From Desulfobacterales bacterium (GTDB taxonomy: Bacteria > Desulfobacterota > Desulfobacteria > Desulfobacterales > Desulfosarcinaceae), in the NCBI GenBank assembly GCA_016218685.1, contig JACRDD010000019.1:248001-312000 (forward strand): DNA of 64,000 nucleotides, written 5' to 3'. The translations under genes and the position numbers were made by a program. Each line of letters begins with the position of its first letter. Positions within the stretch are counted from its first letter, which is position 1. Shown in pieces: positions 50,737-60,661 of this stretch. Below the pieces are notes generated by a model, which saw nothing but the letters and a program-made list of their open reading frames with translations, was not told where the DNA came from and searched no databases.

Positions 50737-52280
50737 AAATGAAACAACTCCTGTCTGCCGTAAGTCACCTGATCTCTTCCGCGGCCTGCGCGGACGAGGC
50801 CGCGCGGCATGGCGACATCGACATCAGCGGCTTGTACTACCGCGCCCAAGAAGTCACCCCCGGCGGCCTTTTCGTGGCCCTCAAGGGCTTCTCCGCCGAC
50901 GGCCATGACTTCATCCCCCAGGCCGTCAGCCGCGGCGCCGCGGCGGTGGTGTGCGAACGGCCCGTAGCCATCGATGCGCCGATCATCCCGGTGACCGACG
51001 GCCGCAAGGCCCTGGCCGCCCTAGCCGCCGAATACTTCGGCCACCCCTCCCGGCGCATGGCCGTAGTGGGCATCACCGGCACCAGCGGCAAAACCACCGC
51101 CAGCTACCTCATCGAAAGCATTTTGCAGGCTGCCGGACGCACGGTGGGCGTGATCGGAACGGTGAACTACCGGTATGGGAAAACGGTCTGCCCCAACCCG
51201 GTGACCACCCCCGAATCCCTGGACTTGCAGCGTATCCTGGCCGACATGTATACGGCAGGCGTCACCCACGTGGTCATGGAGATCAGCTCCCATGCCCTGG
51301 ACCTGGACCGGGTGCATGCCTGCCAGGTGGATGTAGCGGTCTTCACCAATCTCTCCCAGGACCATCTCGATTTTCATCACGACATGGAGACCTACTGGGC
51401 CAGCAAGCGCCGGCTGTTCGAGCACGTTCTGCCGGCAACGCCGGGCAAATGCGCCGTGCGCGCGGTGATCAACATCGACGACCCCCGGGGCGCCGCCTTG
51501 GCCGGCAGCCTGGCCCTGCGCCATTGGACCACCAGCCAGAGCCGGACGGCCGACGTCGCCGCCGAGGATGCCCGTTTCGGTCTGGGCGGCATCACGGCCC
51601 GGCTCCAAACCCCCCGCGGCGCCGTGGCCATCCGCTCGGCCCTGGTGGGCCACCACAACCTGGAGAACATCCGCAACGCCGCGGGCGCGGCCCTGGCCCT
51701 GGGATTGCCCCTTACGGCCGTCGCGGCCGGCATCGCGGCCCTGGAGAATGTGCCCGGACGCCTGGAGCGGGTGGCCGACCCGACCGGCGGTCGCTTTGTC
51801 TATGTGGATTACGCCCACAAGCCCGACGCCCTGGAAAAGGCTCTGCAAGCCCTGCGCGCCGTCACAGGCGAGCGCATCGTCTGCGTCTTCGGCTGCGGCG
51901 GGGATCGCGACCGGGGCAAGCGGCCGATCATGGGCGCCATCGCCGGCCGTCTCGCCGATCTGACGGTGGTCACCTCGGATAATCCGCGCACCGAGCCGCC
52001 CCAGGCGATCATCGACCAGATCGTGACCGGCGTGCGCGAAGAAGTCGAACACCAATATACGACCCACGACTTGCAAGCGGGTTTTGAGACCAAGGGTTAT
52101 ATCGTCGAACCCGACCGCCGCCGGGCCATCGCCCTTGGCATCGGCGCCGCGCGGGCCGGAGACACCGTGCTCATCGCCGGCAAAGGACACGAACCGTACC
52201 AGATTATCGGCAAGCAGAAATTTCCCTTCGACGATCGCATCGAAGCAAAACAGGCCTTGGAAAATGGACTGGACGCCTGA
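50733..52280 (+). CDS. murE: UDP-MurNAc-tripeptide synthetase MurE
   Basis: A 515-residue Mur ligase. ATP loop GITGTSGKTTASYL (about residue 111), middle motif TNLSQDHLDFHHDME with the carbamylated Lys region, and the substrate motif DNPRTEPP near residue 415; the DNPR form indicates meso-diaminopimelate as the amino acid added. The start ATG overlaps the ftsI stop; an ATG two codons later is possible. It overlaps murF by 17 bases. Confidence 0.95.
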   Translation: MKMKQLLSAVSHLISSAACADEAARHGDIDISGLYYRAQEVTPGGLFVALKGFSADGHDFIPQAVSRGAAAVVCERPVAIDAPIIPVTDGRKALAALAAEYFGHPSRRMAVVGITGTSGKTTASYLIESILQAAGRTVGVIGTVNYRYGKTVCPNPVTTPESLDLQRILADMYTAGVTHVVMEISSHALDLDRVHACQVDVAVFTNLSQDHLDFHHDMETYWASKRRLFEHVLPATPGKCAVRAVINIDDPRGAALAGSLALRHWTTSQSRTADVAAEDARFGLGGITARLQTPRGAVAIRSALVGHHNLENIRNAAGAALALGLPLTAVAAGIAALENVPGRLERVADPTGGRFVYVDYAHKPDALEKALQALRAVTGERIVCVFGCGGDRDRGKRPIMGAIAGRLADLTVVTSDNPRTEPPQAIIDQIVTGVREEVEHQYTTHDLQAGFETKGYIVEPDRRRAIALGIGAARAGDTVLIAGKGHEPYQIIGKQKFPFDDRIEAKQALENGLDA

Positions 52281-53688
52281 TCACATATTGAAAGCCACTG
52301 CCGGCCGCCTGCTCTATGGCCGACCCGATGCGCATTTCGATGGCGTCGCCATCGATTCGCGCACCATCGCGGCCGGGCAACTCTTCGTGGCCATCCGGGG
52401 CGAAAAGCACGATGGCCACACCTTCATCGAGCAGGTGGCGGCCAAGGGCGTGCGCGGGATCATTGTGAGCGCCGACACCGAAACCACGCTGCCCCACGCG
52501 CGCTGGCGGGCCCAAGGGGTCACTTGCGTGGCCGTGGCGGACACCACCACCGCCCTGGGCCGTCTGGCCGCCTACCAGCGCGGCCGGTCACAGATTCCTG
52601 TGGTGGCCATCACCGGCTCCAACGGCAAGACCACCACACGCCAGATGACGACCCTGGTCATGGCCCGGCGGTTCAACACGCTCTCCACCGAAGGCAACTT
52701 CAACAACGAGATCGGGCTGCCGCTGACCCTCTTCCGCCTGAGCGACGACCACCAGGCCGCGGTGCTGGAGCTGGGCATGAACCACCCCGGCGAGATGACG
52801 CGCCTGGGGGCCATCTGCCGGCCCACCATGGCCCTGATCACCATGGTCGGACCGGCCCACCTGGAGTTCCTGGGCTCCCTGGAAGGGGTCGCCCGGGCCA
52901 AGGGTGAGCTTATGGCGCAAGTGCTCCCCGACGGCGTCGTGGCGCTGAACGCCGACGATCCGCATGTGGCGGCCCTGGCACAACAGACCGACCGGCGCTG
53001 CGTCTTCTTCGGCACGGGCAACGATGCCCAAGTTCGGGCGCGGAGCATCCGGGAAGCGGCGCAAGGCGTGGCCTTCGATCTGGAGCTGCCCGGCGAGACC
53101 ATCCCCATCGCCCTGAAGACCCCCGGGCGCTTTATGGTGACCAATGCCCTGGCCGCCGCCACGGCCGGTCATCTGGCAGGCTTGCGCGGGGCCGAGATCA
53201 AAGCCGGCCTGGAAGCCTTTTCGCCCGGCAAAGGCCGGCTGCACGTGCTGACCTCGGCTGGCGGCGTGCACGTCATCGACGACACCTACAACGCCAACCC
53301 GGCCTCCATGGCGGCGGCCATCGACACCCTCACGGCGCTGCGCAAAGCACAACCTGGCATCATTATACTAGGCGACATGCTGGAACTGGGCGAGCAGGCC
53401 GAACGGCTGCATCGCGAACTGGGTGCCAAGGCCGGCGGTTCGGGCGCCGAGCGGCTGTATGCCCATGGCCCCCATGGCCCCGTCGTCCGTCAGGGCGCCC
53501 TGGAGGCCGGCATGCCCGCCGAACGGATCATGGTGGGCGCCAAGGAAGAGATCGTCGCCGATCTGCTCCCGCGCCTTTCGGCCGATCACTGGGTGCTGGT
53601 CAAGGGCTCCCGGGGCATGGCTATGGAAACCGTGGTAGCGGCCATCCACCATCAACCATCCAACCAACGAGCATCGCATGTTTTATAA
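52264..53688 (+). CDS. murF: UDP-MurNAc-pentapeptide synthetase MurF
   Basis: A 474-residue Mur ligase that adds D-Ala-D-Ala. Nucleotide loop [14 protein letters not shown] (about residue 113), [13 protein letters not shown], and the C-terminal [11 protein letters not shown] motif are all diagnostic. The start at 52264 lies inside the end of murE and is marked by the family N-terminus with [22 protein letters not shown]. It overlaps mraY by 11 bases, so coupling is tight. Confidence 0.96.
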   Translation: MDWTPDHILKATAGRLLYGRPDAHFDGVAIDSRTIAAGQLFVAIRGEKHDGHTFIEQVAAKGVRGIIVSADTETTLPHARWRAQGVTCVAVADTTTALGRLAAYQRGRSQIPVVAITGSNGKTTTRQMTTLVMARRFNTLSTEGNFNNEIGLPLTLFRLSDDHQAAVLELGMNHPGEMTRLGAICRPTMALITMVGPAHLEFLGSLEGVARAKGELMAQVLPDGVVALNADDPHVAALAQQTDRRCVFFGTGNDAQVRARSIREAAQGVAFDLELPGETIPIALKTPGRFMVTNALAAATAGHLAGLRGAEIKAGLEAFSPGKGRLHVLTSAGGVHVIDDTYNANPASMAAAIDTLTALRKAQPGIIILGDMLELGEQAERLHRELGAKAGGSGAERLYAHGPHGPVVRQGALEAGMPAERIMVGAKEEIVADLLPRLSADHWVLVKGSRGMAMETVVAAIHHQPSNQRASHVL

Positions 53689-54757
53689 TCTTCTATATCC
53701 GCTGCACACCTCGATCTCGGCGTTCAATGTCTTCCGGTATATCACCTTCCGGACGATCTACGCCGTGCTCACGGCCTTCTTGATCGCCTTTCTGCTCGGA
53801 CCCTGGTTTATCCGCAAACTCTCCCAGATGCAGGTGGGCCAGTACGTCCGGGACGACGGCCCCCAGACCCATCTCAAAAAGGCCGGGACCCCCACCATGG
53901 GGGGCACCTTGATCATCTTTGCCGTGGCCGTTTCGACCCTGCTCTGGGCGGACTTGACCAATTTCTACGTCTGGATGGTTCTGCTGGTGCTGGTGGGATT
54001 CGGCGCGGTCGGTTTCATGGACGACTATCTCAAGCAGGTGGTCAAGCGCAGCAAAGGCCTCAGCGGCCGCGGCAAGCTCGTTTTTCAATCCATTTTGGCC
54101 CTGATCACGGGGGTACTGGTGGTCTCGCACCCGGGCTTCAACACCCAGGTGACCCTGCCCTTCTTCAAGCACATCTCCCCGGACCTGGGGTGGTGGTATG
54201 TGCTCTTCGCCGTCTTCGTCATCGTGGGCGCCTCCAACGCCGTCAACCTCACCGACGGTCTGGATGGCCTGGCCATCGGCCCCATGACCATCGCCGCGGC
54301 CACTTATATGATCTTCGCCTATGTGGCCGGCAACATTAAAGTGGCCGACTACCTGCAACTCCAGTATGTGGCCGGCTGCGGCGAGGTGACCGTTTTTTGC
54401 GGCGCCATCATCGGCGCGGGCCTGGGCTTCCTGTGGTTCAACGCCTACCCGGCCCAGGTGTTCATGGGCGATGTGGGTTCTTTGTCCCTGGGCGGCAGCC
54501 TGGGGGCCGTGGCGGTAATCACCAAGCAGGAGATCGTGCTGGTGATCGTGGGTGGCTTGTTCGTAATGGAGGCCCTGTCGGTGATTTTCCAGGTGGGCTA
54601 TTTCAAGCTGACCCACGGCAAGCGCATCTTTCGCATGGCGCCGTTGCATCATCATTTTGAATTGAAAGGCTGGCCCGAACCCAAGGTCATCGTGCGATTC
54701 TGGATTATCGCCATCGCCCTGGCCTTACTGAGCATGAGTACCCTGAAATTGCGGTAG
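53678..54757 (+). CDS. mraY: Phospho-MurNAc-pentapeptide transferase MraY
   Basis: A 359-residue enzyme with about ten membrane helices. It makes lipid I on undecaprenyl phosphate. Catalytic aspartates are in FMDDYLKQ (near residue 111), [12 protein letters not shown] and VFMGDVGSL; the [13 protein letters not shown] loop near the C-terminus is diagnostic. The basic loop [19 protein letters not shown] near residue 60 is intact. Confidence 0.97.
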   Translation: MFYNLLYPLHTSISAFNVFRYITFRTIYAVLTAFLIAFLLGPWFIRKLSQMQVGQYVRDDGPQTHLKKAGTPTMGGTLIIFAVAVSTLLWADLTNFYVWMVLLVLVGFGAVGFMDDYLKQVVKRSKGLSGRGKLVFQSILALITGVLVVSHPGFNTQVTLPFFKHISPDLGWWYVLFAVFVIVGASNAVNLTDGLDGLAIGPMTIAAATYMIFAYVAGNIKVADYLQLQYVAGCGEVTVFCGAIIGAGLGFLWFNAYPAQVFMGDVGSLSLGGSLGAVAVITKQEIVLVIVGGLFVMEALSVIFQVGYFKLTHGKRIFRMAPLHHHFELKGWPEPKVIVRFWIIAIALALLSMSTLKLR

Positions 54758-54761
54758 CGAT

Positions 54762-56126
54762 ATGAAACTTGAAAAGCAAAAAGTAGTGGTGGTTGGATTG
54801 GCCCGTTCCGGCTTGGCCGTAGCGCGCTTTTTGAACGCCCAAGGCGCGCAAGTAACGGTCACCGACCAGGCCGCCGAAGAGGTACTGGGCAATTTCGTGG
54901 ACGAGGCCCGCAAGCTTTCGATCCAACTGGAGCTGGGCGGCCACCGCGCCGCCTCTTTCGAAGCCGCCGACCTGATCGTCATCAGTCCCGGGGTGCCGCA
55001 CACCATCGACCCGCTGGTCAAAGCCCGTCAGCGGGGCATTCCGGTGATCGGCGAAATCGAATTGGCTGCGCGCTTTATCCGCAAACCCATCGTGGCCGTG
55101 AGCGGCACCAACGGCAAGACCACCACCACCGAGCTGCTGGGCCGCATGCTGGCCGTGGCCGGCATGCGGGTCTTCGTGGGCGGCAACATCGGCAATCCGC
55201 TCATCGAGATCGCCGGCCGCGACGCGGACCTGGATGTGATCGTGGCCGAGATCAGCAGCTTTCAACTGGACACCACCGAGCGCTTCAGACCGCACGTGGC
55301 CGTGATGCTCAATATCACCCCCGATCATCTGGACCGTTATCGTTCGGTGGCCGACTACGCCTCCTCCAAAGGGTTGCTCTTCCGCAACCAGGGCCCGGAC
55401 GACTTTGCCGTGTGCCACGGCGGCGATGCCTTGATTCAAGAGCAGTGCCGCAATATCCAGGCCCAGCTCTTGAATTTCTATCCCCAGCCGCCCACCGGCG
55501 ACGCCCGGCCTGGGGCCATCATCACCCCCCGGCAGATCGCGCTCTTCATCCCGGGCCGGTTGGAAGGCCGCATCGATTTGAGCCGCACGGCCCTGATCGG
55601 TCCGCACAACCGGGAGAACATCGCGGCGGCTTGCCTGGCCGCCGCGGCTGCCGGGGCAGACCTGCCGGCCGTGCAAAAGGCCCTGGATGAATTCCAGCCG
55701 CTGGCCCATCGCCTGGAACGTGTAACCACGGTCAACGGTGTGCATTTCGTCAACGACTCCAAGGCCACCAACGTGGATGCGGTGGTGCGTGCCCTGGAGT
55801 GCTTCGACCAGCCCGTGGTGTTGATCATGGGCGGTCGCAACAAAGGCTATGATTTTGCGCCGCTGTTCAACCATGTGGCCGTTCGGGTCAAGAAGCTGAT
55901 TGTCATAGGCGAGGCCCGCGACGAAATCCTGGCGGCCCTAGCCCAGGCGCCGGCCGAAGGGGCCGAAGTTGCCACGGACATGGCCGACGCGGTGCGCCGC
56001 GGATATGCGGCGGCCAAGCCGGGCGAGACCGTACTGCTCTCGCCGGCCTGCGCCAGTTTCGATATGTTTGCGAATTATGCCCAGCGCGGGGAAGTCTTCC
56101 GCCGCGCAGCGGGAGCCTTGGCATGA
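54762..56126 (+). CDS. murD: UDP-MurNAc-L-Ala:D-Glu ligase MurD
   Basis: A 454-residue Mur ligase. It starts VVVVGLARSGLAVARFLN (nucleotide-like N domain), ATP loop SGTNGKTTTTELLG, then ISSFQLDTTERFRPHVAVMLNITPDHLDRY, and the C-terminal DSKATNVDAVVRAL with MGGRNKG. All are specific to MurD. A murC-like motif set is absent. The stop overlaps the ftsW start (ATGA). Confidence 0.96.
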   Translation: MKLEKQKVVVVGLARSGLAVARFLNAQGAQVTVTDQAAEEVLGNFVDEARKLSIQLELGGHRAASFEAADLIVISPGVPHTIDPLVKARQRGIPVIGEIELAARFIRKPIVAVSGTNGKTTTTELLGRMLAVAGMRVFVGGNIGNPLIEIAGRDADLDVIVAEISSFQLDTTERFRPHVAVMLNITPDHLDRYRSVADYASSKGLLFRNQGPDDFAVCHGGDALIQEQCRNIQAQLLNFYPQPPTGDARPGAIITPRQIALFIPGRLEGRIDLSRTALIGPHNRENIAAACLAAAAAGADLPAVQKALDEFQPLAHRLERVTTVNGVHFVNDSKATNVDAVVRALECFDQPVVLIMGGRNKGYDFAPLFNHVAVRVKKLIVIGEARDEILAALAQAPAEGAEVATDMADAVRRGYAAAKPGETVLLSPACASFDMFANYAQRGEVFRRAAGALA

Positions 56127-57250
56127 CCCAGAGTTCCGCCCGATCCATGACGTTGCCCGTGACCTACGATGTGCGCCTGCTCTTCGCGGTGCTCTTCCTG
56201 GTGGGCATCGGGCTGGTTATGGTCTACAGCGCCAGCTCGGCTGTGGCCCTGGATAAGTTCAAGAGCGACGCCTTCTTTCTCAAGAAGCAGGCGCTCTTCG
56301 CCGGCCTGGGCATCGTGGCGCTGGTGGCGTGCAGCCACATCCCCTACCGTTTCTACCGGGTGCTGGCCTACCCCCTGCTGGTCGTGGGGCTGGGGTCGCT
56401 GCTGGCCGTGCACATCCCGGGCCTGGGTCTTTCGGCCGGCGGTTCGCTGCGCTGGCTCAAAATCGGATCGTTCTCCTTCCAGCCCATGGAGATGGCCCGC
56501 CTGGGGTTGATCGCCTACCTGGCCTACTCCTTGAGCAAAAAGCAGGCCTCGCTACAGATCTTCAGCATCGGCTTTGTGCCCCACCTGGTGATCCTGGCGC
56601 TCTTTTGCATCGCCCTGATGTTGCAGCCGGACTTCGGTTCGGTGGTGATCTTCACGGCGCTGACCTGGCTGCTGATGTTCATCGCCGGCGTACCGTTGAA
56701 GCATTTGCTCTCGGTCATGGTGCCGACCGCCGCCGCCGGCGTCCTTATGATGCTCATGGCCCCTTACCGGCTGGCGCGTTTTCTCAGTTTTCTCGACCCC
56801 TGGAAAGACCCAACCGGCGCCGGCTACCAGGTGACCCAGTCGCTGATTGCCTTCGGCGTTGGCGGTTTCTGGGGCACGGGCATCGCCCAGGGGCATCAGA
56901 AGCTCTTCTACCTGCCCGAACCGCACACCGATTTCGTCTTCGCCGTGATCGGCGAGGAGATGGGATATTGGGGCGTGCTTTTCATCCTGGCGCTCTATGC
57001 CACGATCCTGTGGCGCGGCTATCGCATCGCCACGAGCTGCGAAGACCCATTCGGCATGCTGATGGCCGCGGGCATCACCTTTGCCCTGGCTTTGCAAGTA
57101 TCAATCAATATGGGGGTGTGCCTCAGTCTGCTGCCGCCCAAGGGGCTGACCCTGCCGTTTCTGAGCTACGGCGGCACCTCCTTGATGTTCAACATGGCCA
57201 GCATCGGCATCCTGACCAATATCGGAGCGCAACATGCCCGGCGTGCTTGA
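56123..57250 (+). CDS. ftsW: SEDS peptidoglycan polymerase FtsW
   Basis: A 375-residue membrane protein with ten hydrophobic segments. SEDS marks: GLVMVYSASS near the first helix, the GGSLRWLKIGSFSFQPMEMARLG loop, and PEPHTDFVFAVIGEEMGYWG with the catalytic acidic residue. It polymerises septal glycan with FtsI. Its position between murD and murG is standard. It overlaps murG by 17 bases. Confidence 0.95.
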   Translation: MTQSSARSMTLPVTYDVRLLFAVLFLVGIGLVMVYSASSAVALDKFKSDAFFLKKQALFAGLGIVALVACSHIPYRFYRVLAYPLLVVGLGSLLAVHIPGLGLSAGGSLRWLKIGSFSFQPMEMARLGLIAYLAYSLSKKQASLQIFSIGFVPHLVILALFCIALMLQPDFGSVVIFTALTWLLMFIAGVPLKHLLSVMVPTAAAGVLMMLMAPYRLARFLSFLDPWKDPTGAGYQVTQSLIAFGVGGFWGTGIAQGHQKLFYLPEPHTDFVFAVIGEEMGYWGVLFILALYATILWRGYRIATSCEDPFGMLMAAGITFALALQVSINMGVCLSLLPPKGLTLPFLSYGGTSLMFNMASIGILTNIGAQHARRA

Positions 57251-58385
57251 GGCATATAACGAGGGAACCGGATATGGCCTGATCGTGGCCGGCGGCGGCA
57301 CGGGCGGCCATCTGTTTCCGGGCGTGGCCGTGGCCCAGGCTTTCCTGGCGCGGCATATCCGCAACCGCGTGCTCTTCGTGAACGCCGGCCGGCCGCTGGA
57401 TGTGGCCGTGCTCGACCGCCTGGGGTGGGAGCAGCGCACCATCGCCATCGAAGGCATCAAGGGCCGCGGCGTGTGGCGTCAGGCACGCGCGGCCGGCAAG
57501 ATTCCCAAGGCGGTGTGCCAATCGCGCCGGATCATCCGGGATTTCAAGCCCCAGGTGGTGATGGGCGTGGGCGGCTACTCGGCCGGGCCGGTGGCGGTGG
57601 CCGCCTGGCTGATGGGCATCCCCACGGTACTGCACGAGCAGAACCAAGAACCGGGGCTGACCAACCGTTGGGTGCGGCGCATCGCGACGCGCGTCTACCT
57701 CTCGTTCGAAGATGCCAGCGGCCGCTTCGATGCCCAGAAGACGCTGCTCACGGGCAACCCGGTGCGCGACGAAATCTTGATGCGCGGCGTCAAGGGCCGC
57801 GTGCCGCACGCCGCCGACACCTTCACGGTGCTGGTTTTAGGCGGCAGCCAGGGCGCGCACGCCATCAACGAGGCCATGGTGGCGGCGCTGCCCGATTTGG
57901 CCGCCGTGGACGGTCTGCGGGTGGTGCATCAAACCGGCCGGGACGACGAGGCCCATGTGGCCAAGGCCTATGCCGAGGCCGGTCTGGCCGCCACGGTGCG
58001 GGCCTTCTTCGACGACATGGCCGAGCGCTACGCCCAGGCCGATCTGATCGTCTGCCGGGCCGGGGCCACCACCGTGGCCGAAATCACCGTGGTCGGGCGG
58101 GCCGCGCTGTTTATCCCCTTTCCCCAGGCCGCGGACGATCACCAGACCGCCAACGCCCGGTCCCTGGTCGATGCCGGCGCGGCGGAGATGATCCGGCAAC
58201 GCGATTTGACCGGCGCGCTCCTGGCCGAGAGGATCGCCTACTACCGCCTGAACCCGGCCACGGTAAGTGCCATGGCCACCAAGGCCCTGACCCTGGGACG
58301 CCCCGAGGCGGCCCTGACGATCGTACGCGATATTTATCGATTGATTGAGAGCGGCCAACCCGCCGGGGGCGGCGCGGCGCAATAA
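57234..58385 (+). CDS. murG: UDP-GlcNAc:lipid I transferase MurG
   Basis: A 383-residue GT28 glycosyltransferase that makes lipid II. The first glycine loop is AGGGTGGHLFPGVAVAQAF, then VMGVGGYSAGPVAVAAWLMGIPTVLHEQN, GGSQGAHAIN and CRAGATTVAEIT with FPQAADDHQTANA near the end. The ATG at 57234 lies within ftsW; this gives a short N-terminal extension of about ten residues before the first beta strand. Confidence 0.96.
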   Translation: MPGVLEAYNEGTGYGLIVAGGGTGGHLFPGVAVAQAFLARHIRNRVLFVNAGRPLDVAVLDRLGWEQRTIAIEGIKGRGVWRQARAAGKIPKAVCQSRRIIRDFKPQVVMGVGGYSAGPVAVAAWLMGIPTVLHEQNQEPGLTNRWVRRIATRVYLSFEDASGRFDAQKTLLTGNPVRDEILMRGVKGRVPHAADTFTVLVLGGSQGAHAINEAMVAALPDLAAVDGLRVVHQTGRDDEAHVAKAYAEAGLAATVRAFFDDMAERYAQADLIVCRAGATTVAEITVVGRAALFIPFPQAADDHQTANARSLVDAGAAEMIRQRDLTGALLAERIAYYRLNPATVSAMATKALTLGRPEAALTIVRDIYRLIESGQPAGGGAAQ

Positions 58386-58411
58386 CCGCAAACGGAAGAA
58401 CGACGTGAGCC

Positions 58412-59797
58412 ATGTATCGTAAACAATATCACATTCACTTTGTGGGCATCGGCGGCATCGGCATGAGCGGCATCGCCGAACTGCTGCTGAACCTCAACTA
58501 CAAGGTGTCGGGCTCGGATTTGAAGAGTTCGGAGATCACCGAGCGGCTGCAATCCCTGGGCGGCACGGTGTACGAAGGCCATGCCGCCGAACAGATTGCC
58601 GGCGCCGACGTGGTGGTGGTCTCGTCGGCCATCGATCCGTCCAACCCGGAAGTCAACGCGGCCATCCAGGCCGCCGTGCCGGTCATACCCCGGGCCGAAA
58701 TGCTGGCCGAACTGATGCGCCTGAAGTACAGCGTGGCCGTGGCCGGGGCCCACGGCAAGACCTCCACCACCTCGCTGGTGGCCTCGATCCTGGCGGCCGG
58801 CGGCCTGGACCCCACGGTGGTGATCGGCGGCAAGCTCAAGAGCATCGGCTCCAATGCCGTGCTGGGCAAGGGCGACTACATCGTGGCCGAGGCCGACGAA
58901 AGCGACGGCTCGTTTCTGAAGTACTCGCCGGCCATCGCCGTGGTGACCAACATCGACCGCGAGCACCTGGACTTCTACAAGGACCTGGACGACATCAAGC
59001 GCGTCTTCCTCAGCTTCATCGACCGGGTGCCGTTCTACGGCCTGGTGGTGCTCTGCCTGGACAACGAGGCCGTGCAGGACCTGATCCCTTTGGTGCGCAA
59101 GCGCTTCACCACCTACGGCCTGAATCCCCAGGCCGATCTTCAGGCCCAGGATGTGGTGCTCCAAGGCCTGAGCAGCCGCTTCACGGTGACGCGCCAGGGC
59201 AAGACGCTGGGCGAGGTGGTGTTGACCCTGCCCGGCCTGCACAATGTCTACAATTCTCTAGCCGCCATTGCCGTGGGACTGGAGCTGGGCATCGAGTTCG
59301 CCAAGATCAAGAAAGCCCTGGAGCGGGTGGAGGGCGTGCAGCGCCGTCTGGAGATCAAGGGCGAGGCCAAGCAGATCACGGTGGTGGACGACTACGGCCA
59401 CCACCCCACGGAGATCAAGACCACCCTGGAGGCCATGACCCACGGCTGGCCGGGACGCCGCAAGGTGGTGGTGTTCCAGCCCCATCGGTACAGCCGCACC
59501 AAGGCGCTCTTCGATGACTTCGCCCGCAGCTTCTACCGCTGCGACGTACTGCTGGTGCTGCCGATCTACGCGGCCAGCGAACGGCCCATCGAAGGCGTCG
59601 AGAGCCGCACCCTGTGCGAAAGCATCCGGGCCCGCGGCCACAAGGACGTCCGCTATGTGGAAAGCATGGAGGCGGCCCTATCACAATTGAGGGAACTGAT
59701 CGCGCCGGGCGATGTCGTTCTGACCCTGGGCGCCGGAAATGTCTACCAATTGGGCGAGCGCCTGGTGGCACAGCTCAAAGGCGAGACCAAGGAGTAA
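58412..59797 (+). CDS. murC: UDP-MurNAc:L-Ala ligase MurC
   Basis: A 461-residue Mur ligase. The UDP-binding start GIGGIGMSGIAELLLNL, ATP loop GAHGKTSTTSLVASIL, and the MurC-specific DDYGHHPTEIKTTLEA and FQPHRYSRTKALF are present. It adds L-Ala to UDP-MurNAc. It is followed directly by ftsQ; murB and ddl, which usually lie between them, are absent. Confidence 0.96.
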   Translation: MYRKQYHIHFVGIGGIGMSGIAELLLNLNYKVSGSDLKSSEITERLQSLGGTVYEGHAAEQIAGADVVVVSSAIDPSNPEVNAAIQAAVPVIPRAEMLAELMRLKYSVAVAGAHGKTSTTSLVASILAAGGLDPTVVIGGKLKSIGSNAVLGKGDYIVAEADESDGSFLKYSPAIAVVTNIDREHLDFYKDLDDIKRVFLSFIDRVPFYGLVVLCLDNEAVQDLIPLVRKRFTTYGLNPQADLQAQDVVLQGLSSRFTVTRQGKTLGEVVLTLPGLHNVYNSLAAIAVGLELGIEFAKIKKALERVEGVQRRLEIKGEAKQITVVDDYGHHPTEIKTTLEAMTHGWPGRRKVVVFQPHRYSRTKALFDDFARSFYRCDVLLVLPIYAASERPIEGVESRTLCESIRARGHKDVRYVESMEAALSQLRELIAPGDVVLTLGAGNVYQLGERLVAQLKGETKE

Positions 59798-59805
59798 ACG
59801 TCACG

Positions 59806-60633
59806 GTGCGCAAGAACCGCTTCAAATCCAACCGTCATCGCCAACCGGGAAGCTGGAAGGCGCGGCTGTTGGCTTGCCTGACGCTCACGGCGCTGATGCT
59901 CGCCGTGCTGGGCATGAGCGCGCTGTGCATGGCCGGTTATGACGCGGTGACGCATGCCAAGTACTTCCAGGCCCAGACGATCACGGTCAGCGGCCAGCAA
60001 CGCTTGACGGAAGCGCAGATCCTGCGCCAGGCCGGCATCCGCCTGGGCGACAATCTACTGGCTCTCAACCTGCGGGTGGTGCGCGAGCGACTGCTCGACC
60101 ATCCCTGGATTCTAAGAGCCCAGGTGACCCGGGAGATTCCGAACGCCCTGGCCATCCGCATCGAGGAACATGTGGCCCTGGCCTGCCTGGATCTGGGCCG
60201 CAAATTCTTCATCGACACCGAGGGCCGCATTTTCAAGGAGGTCGCCAAGAGCGACGCCGAGGATTTGCCCCTGGTCAGCGGACTGGCTTTTGGCGACATC
60301 CGCATCGGAGAAGAGCCCCCGGGGTCGGCCCTGGCCGCGGTCGTGCAAGTGCTGCGCATCTGCCGCAACGATGAGGGACCCATCGCCTATGGCGATATCG
60401 AAAAGGTGTACCTGGACAAGGAGCTGGGCGTCAGCCTGATCCTCAAGTCCGACCAGCGGCTCATCAAACTGGGATTTGACGACTACGAGGCGAAGTTCGA
60501 GCGCTTCAGACAATTGCGCGACTACTTGGCCCGGAACGAGAATTGGGGCGATTTTCAGACGACAGACCTGAACAATCCGGAACGGATCGTGGTGCAACGG
60601 GCCGGCACGCCGGAAGCAGAAAAGGTAGAGTAG
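59806..60633 (+). CDS. ftsQ: Cell division protein FtsQ
   Basis: A 275-residue bitopic protein: basic cytoplasmic N-terminus, transmembrane helix about 24-46, then the POTRA domain (ITVSGQQRLTEAQILRQAGIRLGDNLLALNL) and the FtsQ beta domain. GTG 59806 is chosen since AAGGAG lies 11 bases upstream and the preceding in-frame codons are inside murC. FtsQ scaffolds FtsL and FtsB in the divisome. Confidence 0.9.
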   Translation: MRKNRFKSNRHRQPGSWKARLLACLTLTALMLAVLGMSALCMAGYDAVTHAKYFQAQTITVSGQQRLTEAQILRQAGIRLGDNLLALNLRVVRERLLDHPWILRAQVTREIPNALAIRIEEHVALACLDLGRKFFIDTEGRIFKEVAKSDAEDLPLVSGLAFGDIRIGEEPPGSALAAVVQVLRICRNDEGPIAYGDIEKVYLDKELGVSLILKSDQRLIKLGFDDYEAKFERFRQLRDYLARNENWGDFQTTDLNNPERIVVQRAGTPEAEKVE

Positions 60634-60661
60634 GCGCGCGGGCAAAGGTTCAAGGAGGCGT